Assembly: GCF_003001815.1 (NCBI RefSeq)
Contig: NZ_PVMZ01000009.1
Span: forward strand, 62,001-126,000
DNA from: Actinoplanes italicus
GTDB taxonomy: Bacteria; Actinomycetota; Actinomycetes; Mycobacteriales; Micromonosporaceae
DNA: 64,000 nucleotides
Reading direction: 5' to 3'
Below, piece after piece: positions 21,127 through 29,669 of the stretch (the first letter of the stretch is position 1; each line of letters begins with the position of its first letter). Under the pieces are notes generated by a model. The model did no database searches. It saw nothing but the letters and a program-made list of their open reading frames with translations, and was not told the DNA's origin. Position numbers and translations under genes: made by a program.

Positions 21127-21786
21127 CTAGACCAGCGCTCCCGTTCCCGCACGCAGCCGCAGCCGGGGCGGGGTCGCCGGCAGAGCGGCGGCCTCCTCGG
21201 CGGCGACGGTCACCACGAGACAACCCGGCCGCCGGGCCACCTCGGCGGTCACCCCGAGCAACCGTGCCGCGCGGACCAGCACCGCGGCGATCTCCTGATC
21301 GCGCAGGGTCACCCACAGCAGGTGGCCGCGCCGGCGCTGCCCGGCCGCGAGCAGAGCGGCCCGCCAGGCGGCCTGCGCCAGGGTGAGCCGCTGCACGTGC
21401 CGAGGGGAGGACGCACCGAGCTGCTCGGTGCCGAGCAGCGCCTGACGGCCCTGCCGCCAGGCCGCCGCCAGCATCCGGCTGGTTGCGAGACGCTGCGCTT
21501 CCGGTACGAGTACACGCTGCACCTCGTAGCGGCGGCGCCCGCCCCCGATCCGTACCTCGCGCGCCGCCTCACAACCGAGACCGTCCAGCAGATAGACCAG
21601 CCGGTCCGCGGCGTCCTCCCGGTCGAACTCGGCGAGCGCCTCCCCGGACCGGGGAACCGGCGCGGGGAGTGGCTGCCGCTGGGGCCGGGAGTTGTCCACG
21701 CACTCGACCAGGCACGCCGACTCGAAAGCGCCGGGCAGTGCATCGGCCAGGACGACCGGACGAATCGAAGTCGGGTCCATCGGCAT
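21127..21786 (-). CDS. Hypothetical protein with faint WhiA-like region
   Basis: A 219-residue soluble protein, Arg/Ala/Leu rich, with no signal peptide. The second half (from about residue 135, AQAAWRAALLAAG) alternates helices and strands in a way that resembles the homing-endonuclease-like fold of WhiA. It has a helix, a short strand (GHLLWVTL), a helix (EIAAVLVRAARLLG) and a strand pair (AEVARRPGCLVVTV). This is a weak visual similarity, not a motif match. Starts at ATG 21786 or 21780, both after GGGAGG. It is convergent with the GH13 gene and divergent from the TAXI lipoprotein gene. Confidence 0.6.
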   Translation of the reverse strand: MPMDPTSIRPVVLADALPGAFESACLVECVDNSRPQRQPLPAPVPRSGEALAEFDREDAADRLVYLLDGLGCEAAREVRIGGGRRRYEVQRVLVPEAQRLATSRMLAAAWRQGRQALLGTEQLGASSPRHVQRLTLAQAAWRAALLAAGQRRRGHLLWVTLRDQEIAAVLVRAARLLGVTAEVARRPGCLVVTVAAEEAAALPATPPRLRLRAGTGALV

Positions 21787-21896
21787 CTCCCTCCCGTTAT
21801 CTACGTCACGGTGACCGATGGGCCGTTCGGCCGGTACTCCGCCGGAGCAGACTTGAGGGAAACTTGCGCGGACCGGGCCGTCCCGTGTGGGGATCA

Positions 21897-22829
21897 GTGG
21901 TGACCCTTTTCAGCAGCCGCCGCATGGCACTAGCCGGGCTGGCCCTGCTCCTGGTCGTCACTGGCTGTACCGACGGGACTGCGGAGAAGCGCCGCGTACG
22001 GATCGCCACCGGCAGTCCCACCGCGGTGTACTACGCCATCGGCACCGCCATGGGCGCCATCATCGAGCGCGAACTCCCCGACACCGACGCCACGGTGCTC
22101 CCCACCGCCGCCTCCGCGGAGAACATGGAGCTGGTGTCCCGCGGCGCCGCCGAGATCGGGTTCGCGCAGGCCGACGTCCTCGTCCCCGGCGGCGAACCGG
22201 CCGACTCGCTGGTCGCGCTCGCCCGCGTCTACGACGACCTGCTGCACCTGGTGGTCCGCTCGGACAGCACGATCGACGACCTGACCGACCTCAACGGCAG
22301 GCGGGTCTCGGTCGGGGCCCGCGGCTCCGGCACCACCATCACCGTCGGGCGGCTGCTCTCCGTGGCCGGCATGACCGACGCCGTCCAGCGGCGTGAACTC
22401 AGCCTCGACGACTCGATCCTCGCCATGGAACGCGGCGAGATCGACGCCTTCTTCTTCTCCGGCGGGCTCCCGGTCAACGGCATCAAACAGCTCCGCACCG
22501 AGGCGGGCATCCGGATCGTCGACCTGTCCGACTGGGCCGCCGAACTGCGCGACGACTACGGCGACGTCTACGTCGTCCGGGACGTGCCGACCTCGGCGTA
22601 CTCACTGCCGCCGGTCGCCACGGTCGCCGTGCCCAACCTGCTCGTGGTGTCCGCCACGATGCCCGAGGACCTCGCCTACGACCTGACCCGGCTGCTGATG
22701 GAACGGCGTGGCGAACTCGCGGCCGCCCACCCGGCCGCCGAACGCCTGGAGCTGCGAGCCGCGATCTCCACCCTGCCGGTGCCGTTGCACCCGGGAGCGG
22801 CCCGCTATTACAAATCGGTCAAGCCCTGA
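21897..22829 (+). CDS. TAXI family TRAP-type solute-binding lipoprotein
   Basis: A 310-residue exported lipoprotein with lipobox LLVVTGC at residues 18-24. The mature part opens with the TAXI-family pattern RIATGSPTAVYYAIGTAMG, where the family name derives from T-A-x-I-type sequences. It continues with ENMELVSRGAAEIGFAQAD and DAFFFSGGLPVNG, typical of periplasmic proteins that bind glutamate, 2-oxoglutarate or similar acids. GTG 21897 or the adjacent GTG 21900 is the start, after GGGGAT. No TRAP permease gene follows. Instead the gene overlaps, tail to tail by 11 bases, the histidine kinase at 22819. Confidence 0.88.
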   Translation: MVTLFSSRRMALAGLALLLVVTGCTDGTAEKRRVRIATGSPTAVYYAIGTAMGAIIERELPDTDATVLPTAASAENMELVSRGAAEIGFAQADVLVPGGEPADSLVALARVYDDLLHLVVRSDSTIDDLTDLNGRRVSVGARGSGTTITVGRLLSVAGMTDAVQRRELSLDDSILAMERGEIDAFFFSGGLPVNGIKQLRTEAGIRIVDLSDWAAELRDDYGDVYVVRDVPTSAYSLPPVATVAVPNLLVVSATMPEDLAYDLTRLLMERRGELAAAHPAAERLELRAAISTLPVPLHPGAARYYKSVKP

Positions 22830-24177
22830 AGCGGATCGTCGCGTTCAGGCCGCCGGTGTCCGCGGGCGCCAGCGTGAACCGGCCACCCGACGCCTCCACC
22901 AGCACCGCCACGATGGACAGACCCAGGCCGGCGCCGTCCACGTTCTGCGCGTCCGCCGCCCGCCAGAACCGTTCGGTGGCCTGCCGGCACTGCTCCTCGG
23001 TCATTCCGGGGCCCGTGTCGCGTACCGACACCTCGGCCCCGCCGTCCGCAGACCGCAGCCGAACCACCACCCGCCCACCGGCCGGAGTGAATTTCAGCGC
23101 GTTGTCGATCAGCGCGTCCAGCGCCTGATCGAGCGCCGTGGCCACCAGGCGGGCCGGCATCGGGCCGTCCGGCAGCTCGGCCACCAGCTCCACCTCACGC
23201 CGTTCGGCCAGCGGCTGCCACGCCTTCACCCGGTCCGCGGTCAGCGCCGTCGCGTCGGCGACCTCGATCTGATGCCGGCCCCGCTCGGCCCGGGCCAGCG
23301 CGAGCAGCCCGTCCAGCACGTCGGCCAGCCGATCGGTCTCCTCCAGGGCGAACTCGTGATCGGACCGCAGGTCGTCGTCGTCGAGCCGGCTGCCCAGGTC
23401 CTCGATCCGCAGCCGCAGCACGGTCAGCGGGTTGCGCAGCTGATGGCTGGCGTGCGCGACGAACGACCGCTGCCGCTCCATCGCCTCGGCCACCGCGTCG
23501 GCCATCTCGTTGAAACTCGCCGACAGCCGCCGCAGCTCCGGCGGGCCCAGGCCCGGCACCACCCGGGCCGCGCTGTCGCCCTCGGCGATCTCATGGGCGG
23601 CCGCGTCCAGCCGGGTCACCGGACGCAGCACCCAGCTCGCCAGCCGGTCCGCGGTGGTCAGGCAGGCCGCCACCGCCAGCGCCCCGACCAGCGTCAGCAC
23701 GAGCCACACGGTCAGCACGTCGCGCCGGCTGCGGTCGGTCGGCGACACGGTCAGCACCACACCCAGCACCGCGCCGCCGTCACTGATCGGCACGGCCACC
23801 ATCAGCGGCTCACGTACCCACGGCCAGAGCGTCCCCGGCGAACTCACCTGATGCCCCGCCAGCGCCCCGCGAACCGCGACCGCCGGAGCAGCCGGCCGGG
23901 TGCCGAACGCGCTCAGCACCACCTGATCCTGATCGAACAGCATCACGCCGATGCCGTAGAGCTCCTGGTAGCGGCGCAACTCGTCGTTCAGCGCGTCCAT
24001 GTCGCCGCTGCGCACCGCCGGGGCGGCCAGCGACGCGAACCGGGTCGCGTCGGCCAGCCGGTCCGCGACGGCGCCGTCGGTCTCCCGGCTGGCCACGGTC
24101 ACGGCGAGCGGAATCTCCAGCGCGAGCAGCACCATGCAGAGCAGCAGCAGGTAGGTGATCACCAGCCGCCTGCGCAC
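22819..24177 (-). CDS. Two-component sensor histidine kinase
   Basis: A 452-residue membrane kinase: helix near 5-28, an extracytoplasmic domain (about 30-155), a second helix (about 158-180), HAMP linker, HisKA with His245 in HASHQLRNPL, and a HATPase domain with DNALKFTPAG, DTGPGMTEEQ and GAGLGLSIVA. Start GTG 24177 follows GGGAGACGGC. The regulator gene lies 14 bases upstream on the same strand, so they form a standard regulator-kinase operon. The tail-to-tail overlap with a TAXI binding lipoprotein suggests that protein could present a ligand to this sensor. Confidence 0.92.
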   Translation of the reverse strand: MRRRLVITYLLLLCMVLLALEIPLAVTVASRETDGAVADRLADATRFASLAAPAVRSGDMDALNDELRRYQELYGIGVMLFDQDQVVLSAFGTRPAAPAVAVRGALAGHQVSSPGTLWPWVREPLMVAVPISDGGAVLGVVLTVSPTDRSRRDVLTVWLVLTLVGALAVAACLTTADRLASWVLRPVTRLDAAAHEIAEGDSAARVVPGLGPPELRRLSASFNEMADAVAEAMERQRSFVAHASHQLRNPLTVLRLRIEDLGSRLDDDDLRSDHEFALEETDRLADVLDGLLALARAERGRHQIEVADATALTADRVKAWQPLAERREVELVAELPDGPMPARLVATALDQALDALIDNALKFTPAGGRVVVRLRSADGGAEVSVRDTGPGMTEEQCRQATERFWRAADAQNVDGAGLGLSIVAVLVEASGGRFTLAPADTGGLNATIRFRA

Positions 24178-24191
24178 GCCGTCTCCCGTTG

Positions 24192-24851
24192 CTAAGTGGT
24201 GCGCAAACGGTATCCGACGCCGCGGACGGTCTCCACCAGCCCGGGATCACCCAGCTTGCCCCGCAGCGAGGCTACGTGGACCTCCAGCGTGTGCTTGCCC
24301 GACCAGGTGGTCTGCCAGACGTCGAGCATGATCCGCTCGCGGGCCATCGCCACCCCCGGCTGCCGCGCCAGCGACACGAGGATGTCGAATTCCTTGCGGG
24401 TCAGCGTCTTGGGCTCGCCCCCGACGGAGACGGTCCGCGCCGCCGGATCGATCCGGACCGGCCCCACTTCGACGACCCCGCCGGCCGCCGGCGCCTGCCG
24501 CACCGTCCGCCGCAGCAGTGCCTCGATCCGCGCCTGCAGCTCGGCCATCGAGAACGGCTTCACCACGTAGTCGTCCGCGCCGACCCGCAGCCCGGTCACC
24601 CGGTCACGCTCCTCACCACGCGCGGTGACCGCGATGATCCCCAGATGCTCGTTGCGTGAGCGAAGTTCCCGGCAGACCTCCAGCCCGTCACCGTCCGGAA
24701 GATTCAGATCGAGCAGCACGAGATCACAGGGAGCGGCCTCGAGCGCGGCCGTGGCGGTGGCGGCGTGCTCCACCGCGTAACCGCGCCGCTGCAGCATCGA
24801 CGACATGACGGCCCCGACCCTGCGGTCGTCCTCCACCAGCAGTATCCGCAT
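24192..24851 (-). CDS. OmpR-family response regulator
   Basis: A 219-residue two-domain regulator. The receiver domain has acidic pair LLVEDDR, phospho-acceptor Asp48 in LVLLDLNLPDG, the Thr/Ala switch IAVTARG and the lysine in YVVKPFS. The C-terminal winged-helix domain carries TLTRKEFDIL and the recognition region HTLEVHVASLRGKLG, ending with VRGVGYRL. ATG 24851 begins the receiver; a TTG five codons upstream (24866) is also possible. It is the cognate partner of the kinase at 22819-24177 and may control the TAXI gene. Confidence 0.93.
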   Translation of the reverse strand: MRILLVEDDRRVGAVMSSMLQRRGYAVEHAATATAALEAAPCDLVLLDLNLPDGDGLEVCRELRSRNEHLGIIAVTARGEERDRVTGLRVGADDYVVKPFSMAELQARIEALLRRTVRQAPAAGGVVEVGPVRIDPAARTVSVGGEPKTLTRKEFDILVSLARQPGVAMARERIMLDVWQTTWSGKHTLEVHVASLRGKLGDPGLVETVRGVGYRLRTT

Positions 24852-25116
24852 GGGTTCATCCGCCAATCCTCGCCCCGACCCCGAACGTTAACCGCGGTTT
24901 GTTTCCGGCGGCACCCTCCCGGACCGGCTTGGCACGGCCTATCAACGATTTCGTACGGTCTACGCTGAGTAACGTGGGTGTCCGCGCGAGGGGGCTGCAC
25001 CCTCCCGCGCCCAACGCGACCGCCGGGGCTGAGGCGGTCCCCCACGCCCACCCCGCCCGCCTCACCGCTCCGGTCTCATCGCTCCGGTCTCGCCGCCTGC
25101 CTCGCCGCGCCTGCCT

Positions 25117-25228
25117 AGCCGCTCCGGTCTCGCCGCGCCTGCCTAGCCGCTCCGGTCTCGCCGCGCCTGCCTAGCCGCTCCGGTCTCGCCGCGCCTGCCT
25201 AGCCGCTCCGGTCTCGCCGCACTCGCCT
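25117..25228. repeat. 28-bp tandem repeat (4 copies)
   Basis: Units start at 25117, 25145, 25173 and 25201 with consensus AGCCGCTCCGGTCTCGCCGC followed by GCCTGCCT. The first three are exact, the last has diverged near its end, and related fragments continue to the left from about 25070. The repeat sits at the left shoulder of palindromic-element cluster A. Confidence 0.9.
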
Positions 25229-25261
25229 CACCGCACTCGCCTCACCGCTTCCGTGCTGGCC

Positions 25262-25639
25262 GATCTTGTGAGTTTGTGGTCGCTGGAGCGGCGTAGCCGC
25301 ACAAGATCGCCCGCCGCTTCGCCGCTTCGCCTTCTTGGCGGCAGATCTAGTGAGGTTCGGGTCGAGATGGCGGCCGAACCCCACAAGATCTGCCGTACCG
25401 ATGAGCGACGGCGCGGCGCGGCGGCGGGGCGGCGGGGGCGGCGGGGGCGGTGCGGCGGCGGGCGGCGGGCGGCACGGCGGGTCGGCGGGTCGGGGGTGGG
25501 CGGGGCACCCGGCCACTCCGCGCCGTAACCAATCGACAGCGATCCTCACAGATCTTGTGCGCTGACCGTCGTCCGCGCTGCCTTGTCCGCCGATCTTGTG
25601 ACTTTTCGGTCAGACGTCCTGCCGCAAACTCACAAGATC
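25262..25639. repeat. 47-bp palindromic element cluster A (3 copies)
   Basis: Copies lie at 25262-25308 (47 bp), 25344-25390 (47 bp) and 25592-25639 (48 bp). Each begins with GATCTTGTG (GATCTAGTG in copy 2) and ends with CACAAGATC. In copy 2 the symmetry is almost complete: 25340-25360 and 25374-25394 are inverted with 2 mismatches in 21 bases. The inner sequences of the three copies differ, but the first 22 bases follow the pattern GATCTTGTGAGGTTnnGGTC. They are not coding and no transposase is nearby. Confidence 0.85.
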
Positions 25640-26182
25640 GAGGGGTGGGTGCGCGGCGGCTTCCGTTTGACACCGATTGACGCCAGCCTTTGTGGATCTT
25701 GCGCCCTGGTCGCCGTTCGTGCTGCTTCGCGCCTCCCCTGCTCGCAAATCTTGAGCATCAAACGTCGCTCAGGGTGACCTTGAAGGACTGTCGCCGGCTA
25801 GGCACGCATTGACGTCCAAGAATGACCGGCCGTTGAAGAAGCCGGTCCTTCATGCGTTCAGGGGGATCGCTTTCGCCCAAGATCCGCGGGCGCGGTGGCA
25901 AGGGATCCCAAGGCGGGGTGGGTGCGGATGTGCGGGGTGCCGGGGTGCGAGGTGCCGGCGGGGTGCGGCGTAGGTGTGGACGCGCGGGGTGTGGGGCGGG
26001 GTGGATGCGGACGTGCGGGGTGCGGACGGGCGAGGAGCGGACGGGGGGGTGCGGCGAGGTGCGGACGCGCGGGGCGGGGGGAGGTGCACGCGCCGGGTGC
26101 GGCGTAGGTGTGGACGCGTAGGTGTGGACGCGCGGGTGTGGGACGGCGTGGGTGCGGCGGGGACGACGGAAGCGTGATCGCC

Positions 26183-26212
26183 GGAGGTTAGGGTGTCCTC
26201 ACTTCGGGAGGA
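26183..26212 (+). promoter_or_regulatory. Promoter/RBS region of the ABC transporter; weak iron-box-like sequence
   Basis: GGAGGTTAGGGTGTCCTCA at 26183-26201 contains a plausible -10 (TAGGGT). It matches the actinomycete DtxR/DmdR iron-box pattern at about 13 of 19 positions, much weaker than the box at 29649. GGGAGGA at 26206-26212 is the ribosome-binding site for ATG 26222. Whether iron controls the transporter here is uncertain. Confidence 0.3.
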
Positions 26213-26221
26213 AGCGGGTCC

Positions 26222-27919
26222 ATGAGCGTTCTTGGACGGGCGCTGCGGCGCCAGCGGGGGCGGATCGCCGCCGGGGTGGCGCTGCTCTGTCTGCATCAGA
26301 CGTCCGAGGCCCTCGTCCCCGTGGCGATCGGGCTGGTCATCGACCGGGCGGTGGCCACGTCGGACACCGGCGCACTGCTGGTCTCGCTGGCGGGGCTCGC
26401 GGTGCTGTTCACGGTGCTGGCGTTCGCCTGGCGGATGGGGTCGCGGTTCGGCAACGCGGCCGGCGAGCACGAGGCCCACCTGATGCGGGTGGAGATCGCC
26501 GGGCGGGCGCTGGATCCGCGTGGTCAGCGGTCGGGCCTGCGTGACGGCGAGTTGCTCTCGGTGACGGCGTCGGACACCGAACAGGCTTCCGAGATCGTAC
26601 GGGCCGGCGCGCTCATGGTGGCCGGCTGCGTCGCGCTCATCGTGGCCGCCGTGTCGTTGCTGCTCGTGGAGCCGCTGCTCGGCATCGGGGTGCTTCTGGG
26701 CGTACCCGTCGTGGTGCTCGGTCTTCAATCTCTCGCGCCGCTGCTGACCCGCCGTAGTGAGGCCCAGCAGGCGGCCCTCGCCGCGACCACCGCCCTCGCC
26801 GTGGACCTGGTGACCGGCCTGCGGGTGTTGCGCGGTCTCGGGGCGCAGCATCACGCGGCCGGTCGTTACGCGGCGGCCAGTGGTCGCGCGCTGACCGACA
26901 CGCTGCGGGCCGCCGACACGAAGGGCCTGCATCTGGGGCTGACGACGACGGTGAACGGTCTGCTGCTCGCGGTGATCACCGGGTTCGCCGGCTGGTTCGC
27001 GCTGCAGGGCCGGATCACGGTCGGTGAGCTGGTGGCGGTGGTCGGGCTGGCGCAGTTCATCGCCGAGCCGGTGCAGCTGCTCGGCTTCTGCGTGCAGATG
27101 TGGGCGTCGGCGCGTGCCTCGGCGCGACGCGTCGCCCGGGTGCTGGAGGCGGAGCCGATGGTCACGCCGGGCACTGCTGACGTCCCGGCGGCGGGCGCGG
27201 CGGGTGTTCCGGCGACGGCTCCGCCGAGGGTCAGATTCGAGGGCATCGGGTACGGCGGACTCGGTGATCTGCGGCTGCGGCTGGACGCGGGGGAGATCGT
27301 GGCGGTCCTCGCCCACGAGCCGCGGGACGCCGACGAGCTGCTGGCCCTGCTGGCCGGTACCGTGCCGCGGGACGGCTACCGGGGCTCGGTGGAGATCGAC
27401 GGCGTGCCGCTGGAGAAGCTGTCGCTGGACGCCGCGCGGGGTGTGGTGCTGGTGGAGCGGCACGACGTGACCCTGTTCGAGGGCAGTCTGCGCGCCAACA
27501 TCGCGGTGTCCGGTGCCCTGCCGGACGCGACGATCCTGGCGGCGGCGAGCGTGGCGGCCGCCGAGGACGTCCTGACCGGTGGCCTCGATCACGAGCTGGT
27601 GGAACGCGGGGGGAACCTGTCCGGCGGGCAGCGCCAGCGTGTCGCCCTGGCCCGGGCGCTGGCCGCGGACCCGCCGGTGCTGGTCCTGCACGACCCGACG
27701 ACGGCCGTCGACGCGGTGACCGAGGCGTTGATCGCGGACCGGCTGGCCACCGCCCGGTCCGGTTCGGTACGCGCCACGCTGATCGTCACGAGCAGTCCCG
27801 CGCTGCTGCGGTCGGCACACCGGGTCGCGGTGCTGGACGGCGGCCGGATCGTCGCCGAGGGGACACACGACGAGCTCGTCGACACCGACGAGCGCTATCG
27901 GGCGGCGGTGCTGCGATGA
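26222..27919 (+). CDS. ABC exporter-type half transporter with degenerate Walker A
   Basis: A 565-residue half transporter: six membrane helices (about 1-300) fused to a nucleotide-binding domain (about 335-565). The P-loop is lost: where Walker A should be, the sequence reads VLAHEPRDADELLALLAG. The signature LSGGQRQRVALARA is perfect. Walker B reads LVLHDPTTAVD, with His in place of the usual Asp and Asp in place of the catalytic Glu. It is translationally coupled (ATGA at 27916-27919) to a second half transporter with the opposite defects, so the pair should form a heterodimer with one working ATP site. The substrate is unknown; the neighbouring siderophore-interacting protein hints at iron chelates. 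Confidence 0.9.
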   Translation: MSVLGRALRRQRGRIAAGVALLCLHQTSEALVPVAIGLVIDRAVATSDTGALLVSLAGLAVLFTVLAFAWRMGSRFGNAAGEHEAHLMRVEIAGRALDPRGQRSGLRDGELLSVTASDTEQASEIVRAGALMVAGCVALIVAAVSLLLVEPLLGIGVLLGVPVVVLGLQSLAPLLTRRSEAQQAALAATTALAVDLVTGLRVLRGLGAQHHAAGRYAAASGRALTDTLRAADTKGLHLGLTTTVNGLLLAVITGFAGWFALQGRITVGELVAVVGLAQFIAEPVQLLGFCVQMWASARASARRVARVLEAEPMVTPGTADVPAAGAAGVPATAPPRVRFEGIGYGGLGDLRLRLDAGEIVAVLAHEPRDADELLALLAGTVPRDGYRGSVEIDGVPLEKLSLDAARGVVLVERHDVTLFEGSLRANIAVSGALPDATILAAASVAAAEDVLTGGLDHELVERGGNLSGGQRQRVALARALAADPPVLVLHDPTTAVDAVTEALIADRLATARSGSVRATLIVTSSPALLRSAHRVAVLDGGRIVAEGTHDELVDTDERYRAAVLR

Positions 27920-29652
27920 GTGGAATCCTTCCGGTCGCCGGATCGCGGGAGACGTGGCGGGTCTTCGGCGCCGAGTTCGCGCGGCTGCCCGGCCTGAGCG
28001 TGGCCGCGGTGGCGCTGCTGGTCGGTTCGGCGGCGAGTGGGCTGGTGGCGCCGTGGGTGTTGGGCCGCCTGGTCGACGACGTGATCGCGGGCGCCGGCAC
28101 GGACCGGGTGCTGACGCATGCCGGGGTGATCGCGGGGGCCGCGGTCGTCGGCGGTGTGCTGACCGCGGCCGCGGCGGCGGTGTTCGCGCGACTCGGCGAG
28201 ACGGTGGTGGCCCGGCTGCGGGAGCGGGTCGTGGATCGGGCGCTACATCTGCCGTCGGCCACTCTGGAGCGGACCGGCACCGGTGACCTGGTGGCCCGGG
28301 CCGGCGACGACGTGGCGCTGGTCGCGAACGCGCTGACCGGCGGTGGGCCGGTGCTGGCCGGTGCGGTGCTGTCGGTGGTGCTGACGGTGGCCGGGCTGTT
28401 CGTGCTGGACTGGCGGCTCGGGCTGGCCGGTCTGGCCGCGGTGCCGGGGTATGCCCTGGCGATGCGCTGGTACCTGCCGCGGTCGGCGCCGTTCTACGCG
28501 CGGGAGCGGATCGTGGCGGGGGAGCGGTCGCAGGCGATGGCGGGCGCGCTGCACGGGGCGGCAACAGTCCGGGCGTACCGCATCGAATCGGACCATGTGC
28601 ATCGCATCGCGGATCGTTCCGCGGCTGCCCGGGATCTGTCTCTGGAGGTCTTCAAGCTCTACACCCGGTTCAGTTCGCGGATCAACCGGGCCGAGTACTT
28701 CGGGCTGGCGGCCGTGCTGGTCGCCGGGTTCCTGCTGGTCCGCCATGATCTCGCGACGGTCGGCGCGGCGACGGCGGCGGCGCTGTACTTCCACCGGCTG
28801 TTCAACCCGATCGGTCTGCTGCTCATGGAGGCGGACACGATCCTGCAGGTCAACGCGTCGCTGGCCCGGCTGGTCGGCGTGGCGTCCCTCCCCCGCGACT
28901 CGGATGTCTCGGACGCGCGCCCGGAGGGCCGTGGGCTGAGCGTCGTGGTCCGGGAGCACCGCTACGACGACGGTCCCGTCGTGCTGTCCGACGTGACCCT
29001 GCGTCTCGCTCCGGGGGAACGGGTGGCCCTGGTCGGCGCCAGCGGAGCGGGCAAGACCACCCTCGCGGCGATCGCGGCCGGCATCATCGACCCCGCCGAC
29101 GGAGAGGTACGCCTGGGCGGCACACCGCTGTCCGAGCTGGGCGAGATCCGTACCCGCCGGGAGATCGCCCTGATCAGCCAGGAGGTGCACGTCTTCGCCG
29201 GTCCGCTGGCCGAGGACCTGCGCCTGGCCCGCCCGGACGCGACCGGCGCCGAGATGGAGGCCGCGCTGGACCGGGCCGGCGCGATGGGCTGGGTGCGTGC
29301 CCTGCCGGACGGTCTGGACACCGAGGTCGGCGAGGGCGGGCACCGGCTGACCGCGGCGCAGGCGCAGCAGCTGGCACTGGCCCGGCTGGTGCTGGCCGAC
29401 CCGGCGGTGGCGGTGCTCGACGAGGCGACCGCGGAGGCGGGCAGCGCGGGCGCGCGGGACCTGGACCGGGCCGCGGCCGCTGTGACGGAGGGCCGTACGA
29501 CCCTGATCGTCGCCCATCGGCTCTCCCAGGCCGCGGTCGCCGACCGGATCCTGGTGCTGGATCACGGGCGGGTGGTGGAGGAGGGCACGCACGACGAGTT
29601 GCGCCGGGCCGGGGGCGGTTACGCCCGCCTATGGACCGCGTGGGGTCATTAG
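27916..29652 (+). CDS. ABC exporter-type half transporter with degenerate signature motif
   Basis: A 578-residue half transporter: membrane domain (about 20-320) and nucleotide-binding domain (about 340-578). Walker A is intact (VGASGAGKTTL), the Q-loop is in LISQEVHVF, Walker B and the catalytic glutamate are intact (VAVLDEAT), and the H-loop is in IVAHRLS. The signature is lost: HRLTAAQAQQLALARL instead of LSGGQ. It complements the upstream subunit. Its Walker A would face that subunit's LSGGQ to make the competent site, while the second site has neither. The ATG overlaps the upstream stop. Its own TAG stop (29650-29652) lies inside the iron box of the next gene. Confidence 0.9.
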   Translation: MSGILPVAGSRETWRVFGAEFARLPGLSVAAVALLVGSAASGLVAPWVLGRLVDDVIAGAGTDRVLTHAGVIAGAAVVGGVLTAAAAAVFARLGETVVARLRERVVDRALHLPSATLERTGTGDLVARAGDDVALVANALTGGGPVLAGAVLSVVLTVAGLFVLDWRLGLAGLAAVPGYALAMRWYLPRSAPFYARERIVAGERSQAMAGALHGAATVRAYRIESDHVHRIADRSAAARDLSLEVFKLYTRFSSRINRAEYFGLAAVLVAGFLLVRHDLATVGAATAAALYFHRLFNPIGLLLMEADTILQVNASLARLVGVASLPRDSDVSDARPEGRGLSVVVREHRYDDGPVVLSDVTLRLAPGERVALVGASGAGKTTLAAIAAGIIDPADGEVRLGGTPLSELGEIRTRREIALISQEVHVFAGPLAEDLRLARPDATGAEMEAALDRAGAMGWVRALPDGLDTEVGEGGHRLTAAQAQQLALARLVLADPAVAVLDEATAEAGSAGARDLDRAAAAVTEGRTTLIVAHRLSQAAVADRILVLDHGRVVEEGTHDELRRAGGGYARLWTAWGH

Positions 29653-29667
29653 GTTAGGTTCACCTAA
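29649..29667 (+). promoter_or_regulatory. Iron box (DtxR/IdeR/DmdR operator)
   Basis: TTAGGTTAGGTTCACCTAA differs at one position from the well-known Streptomyces DmdR iron box (TTAGGTTAGGCTCACCTAA) and holds the perfect dyad GTTAGGT-TC-ACCTAAC. It overlaps the stop codon of the ABC gene and ends two bases before the ATG (29670) of the siderophore-interacting protein. Iron-loaded DtxR-type repressor would be expected to shut this gene off. Confidence 0.88.
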
Positions 29668-29669
29668 CT

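Larger units (their letters stand above)
24852..26221. other. Gene-free intergenic tract A with repeats
   Basis: About 1.37 kb without a credible gene between the divergent response regulator and ABC transporter genes. Open frames here are low-complexity (runs of Arg, Pro, Ala, Gly) and have no family signature. The left part (25030-25250) is pyrimidine-rich with a 28-bp tandem repeat. The middle (25262-25750) carries three 47/48-bp palindromic elements plus broken halves (GATCTTGTG at 25551, GATCTTGCG at 25695). A G-rich run lies at 25405-25500. The right part (25890-26160) is G-rich and simple. The end holds the promoter and ribosome-binding site for the transporter. Confidence 0.75.

Noticed and set aside
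25140..25230. Possible tRNA or small RNA gene
   Set aside because: The structure-like signal is only the 28-bp tandem repeat; no cloverleaf, anticodon arm or T-loop sequence (GTTCGAATC-like) is found in any gap of the window.
25262..25640. Insertion sequence ends
   Set aside because: The 47-bp units have inverted ends but no transposase, and no consistent target duplications flank them; they are kept as a repeat family only.
24866..26160. Long open frames in tract A and similar frames in tracts B and C
   Set aside because: They translate to Arg/Pro/Gly/Ala-rich low-complexity strings, lack ribosome-binding sites and follow the repeats in all frames, as expected for 75-80 percent GC simple DNA.
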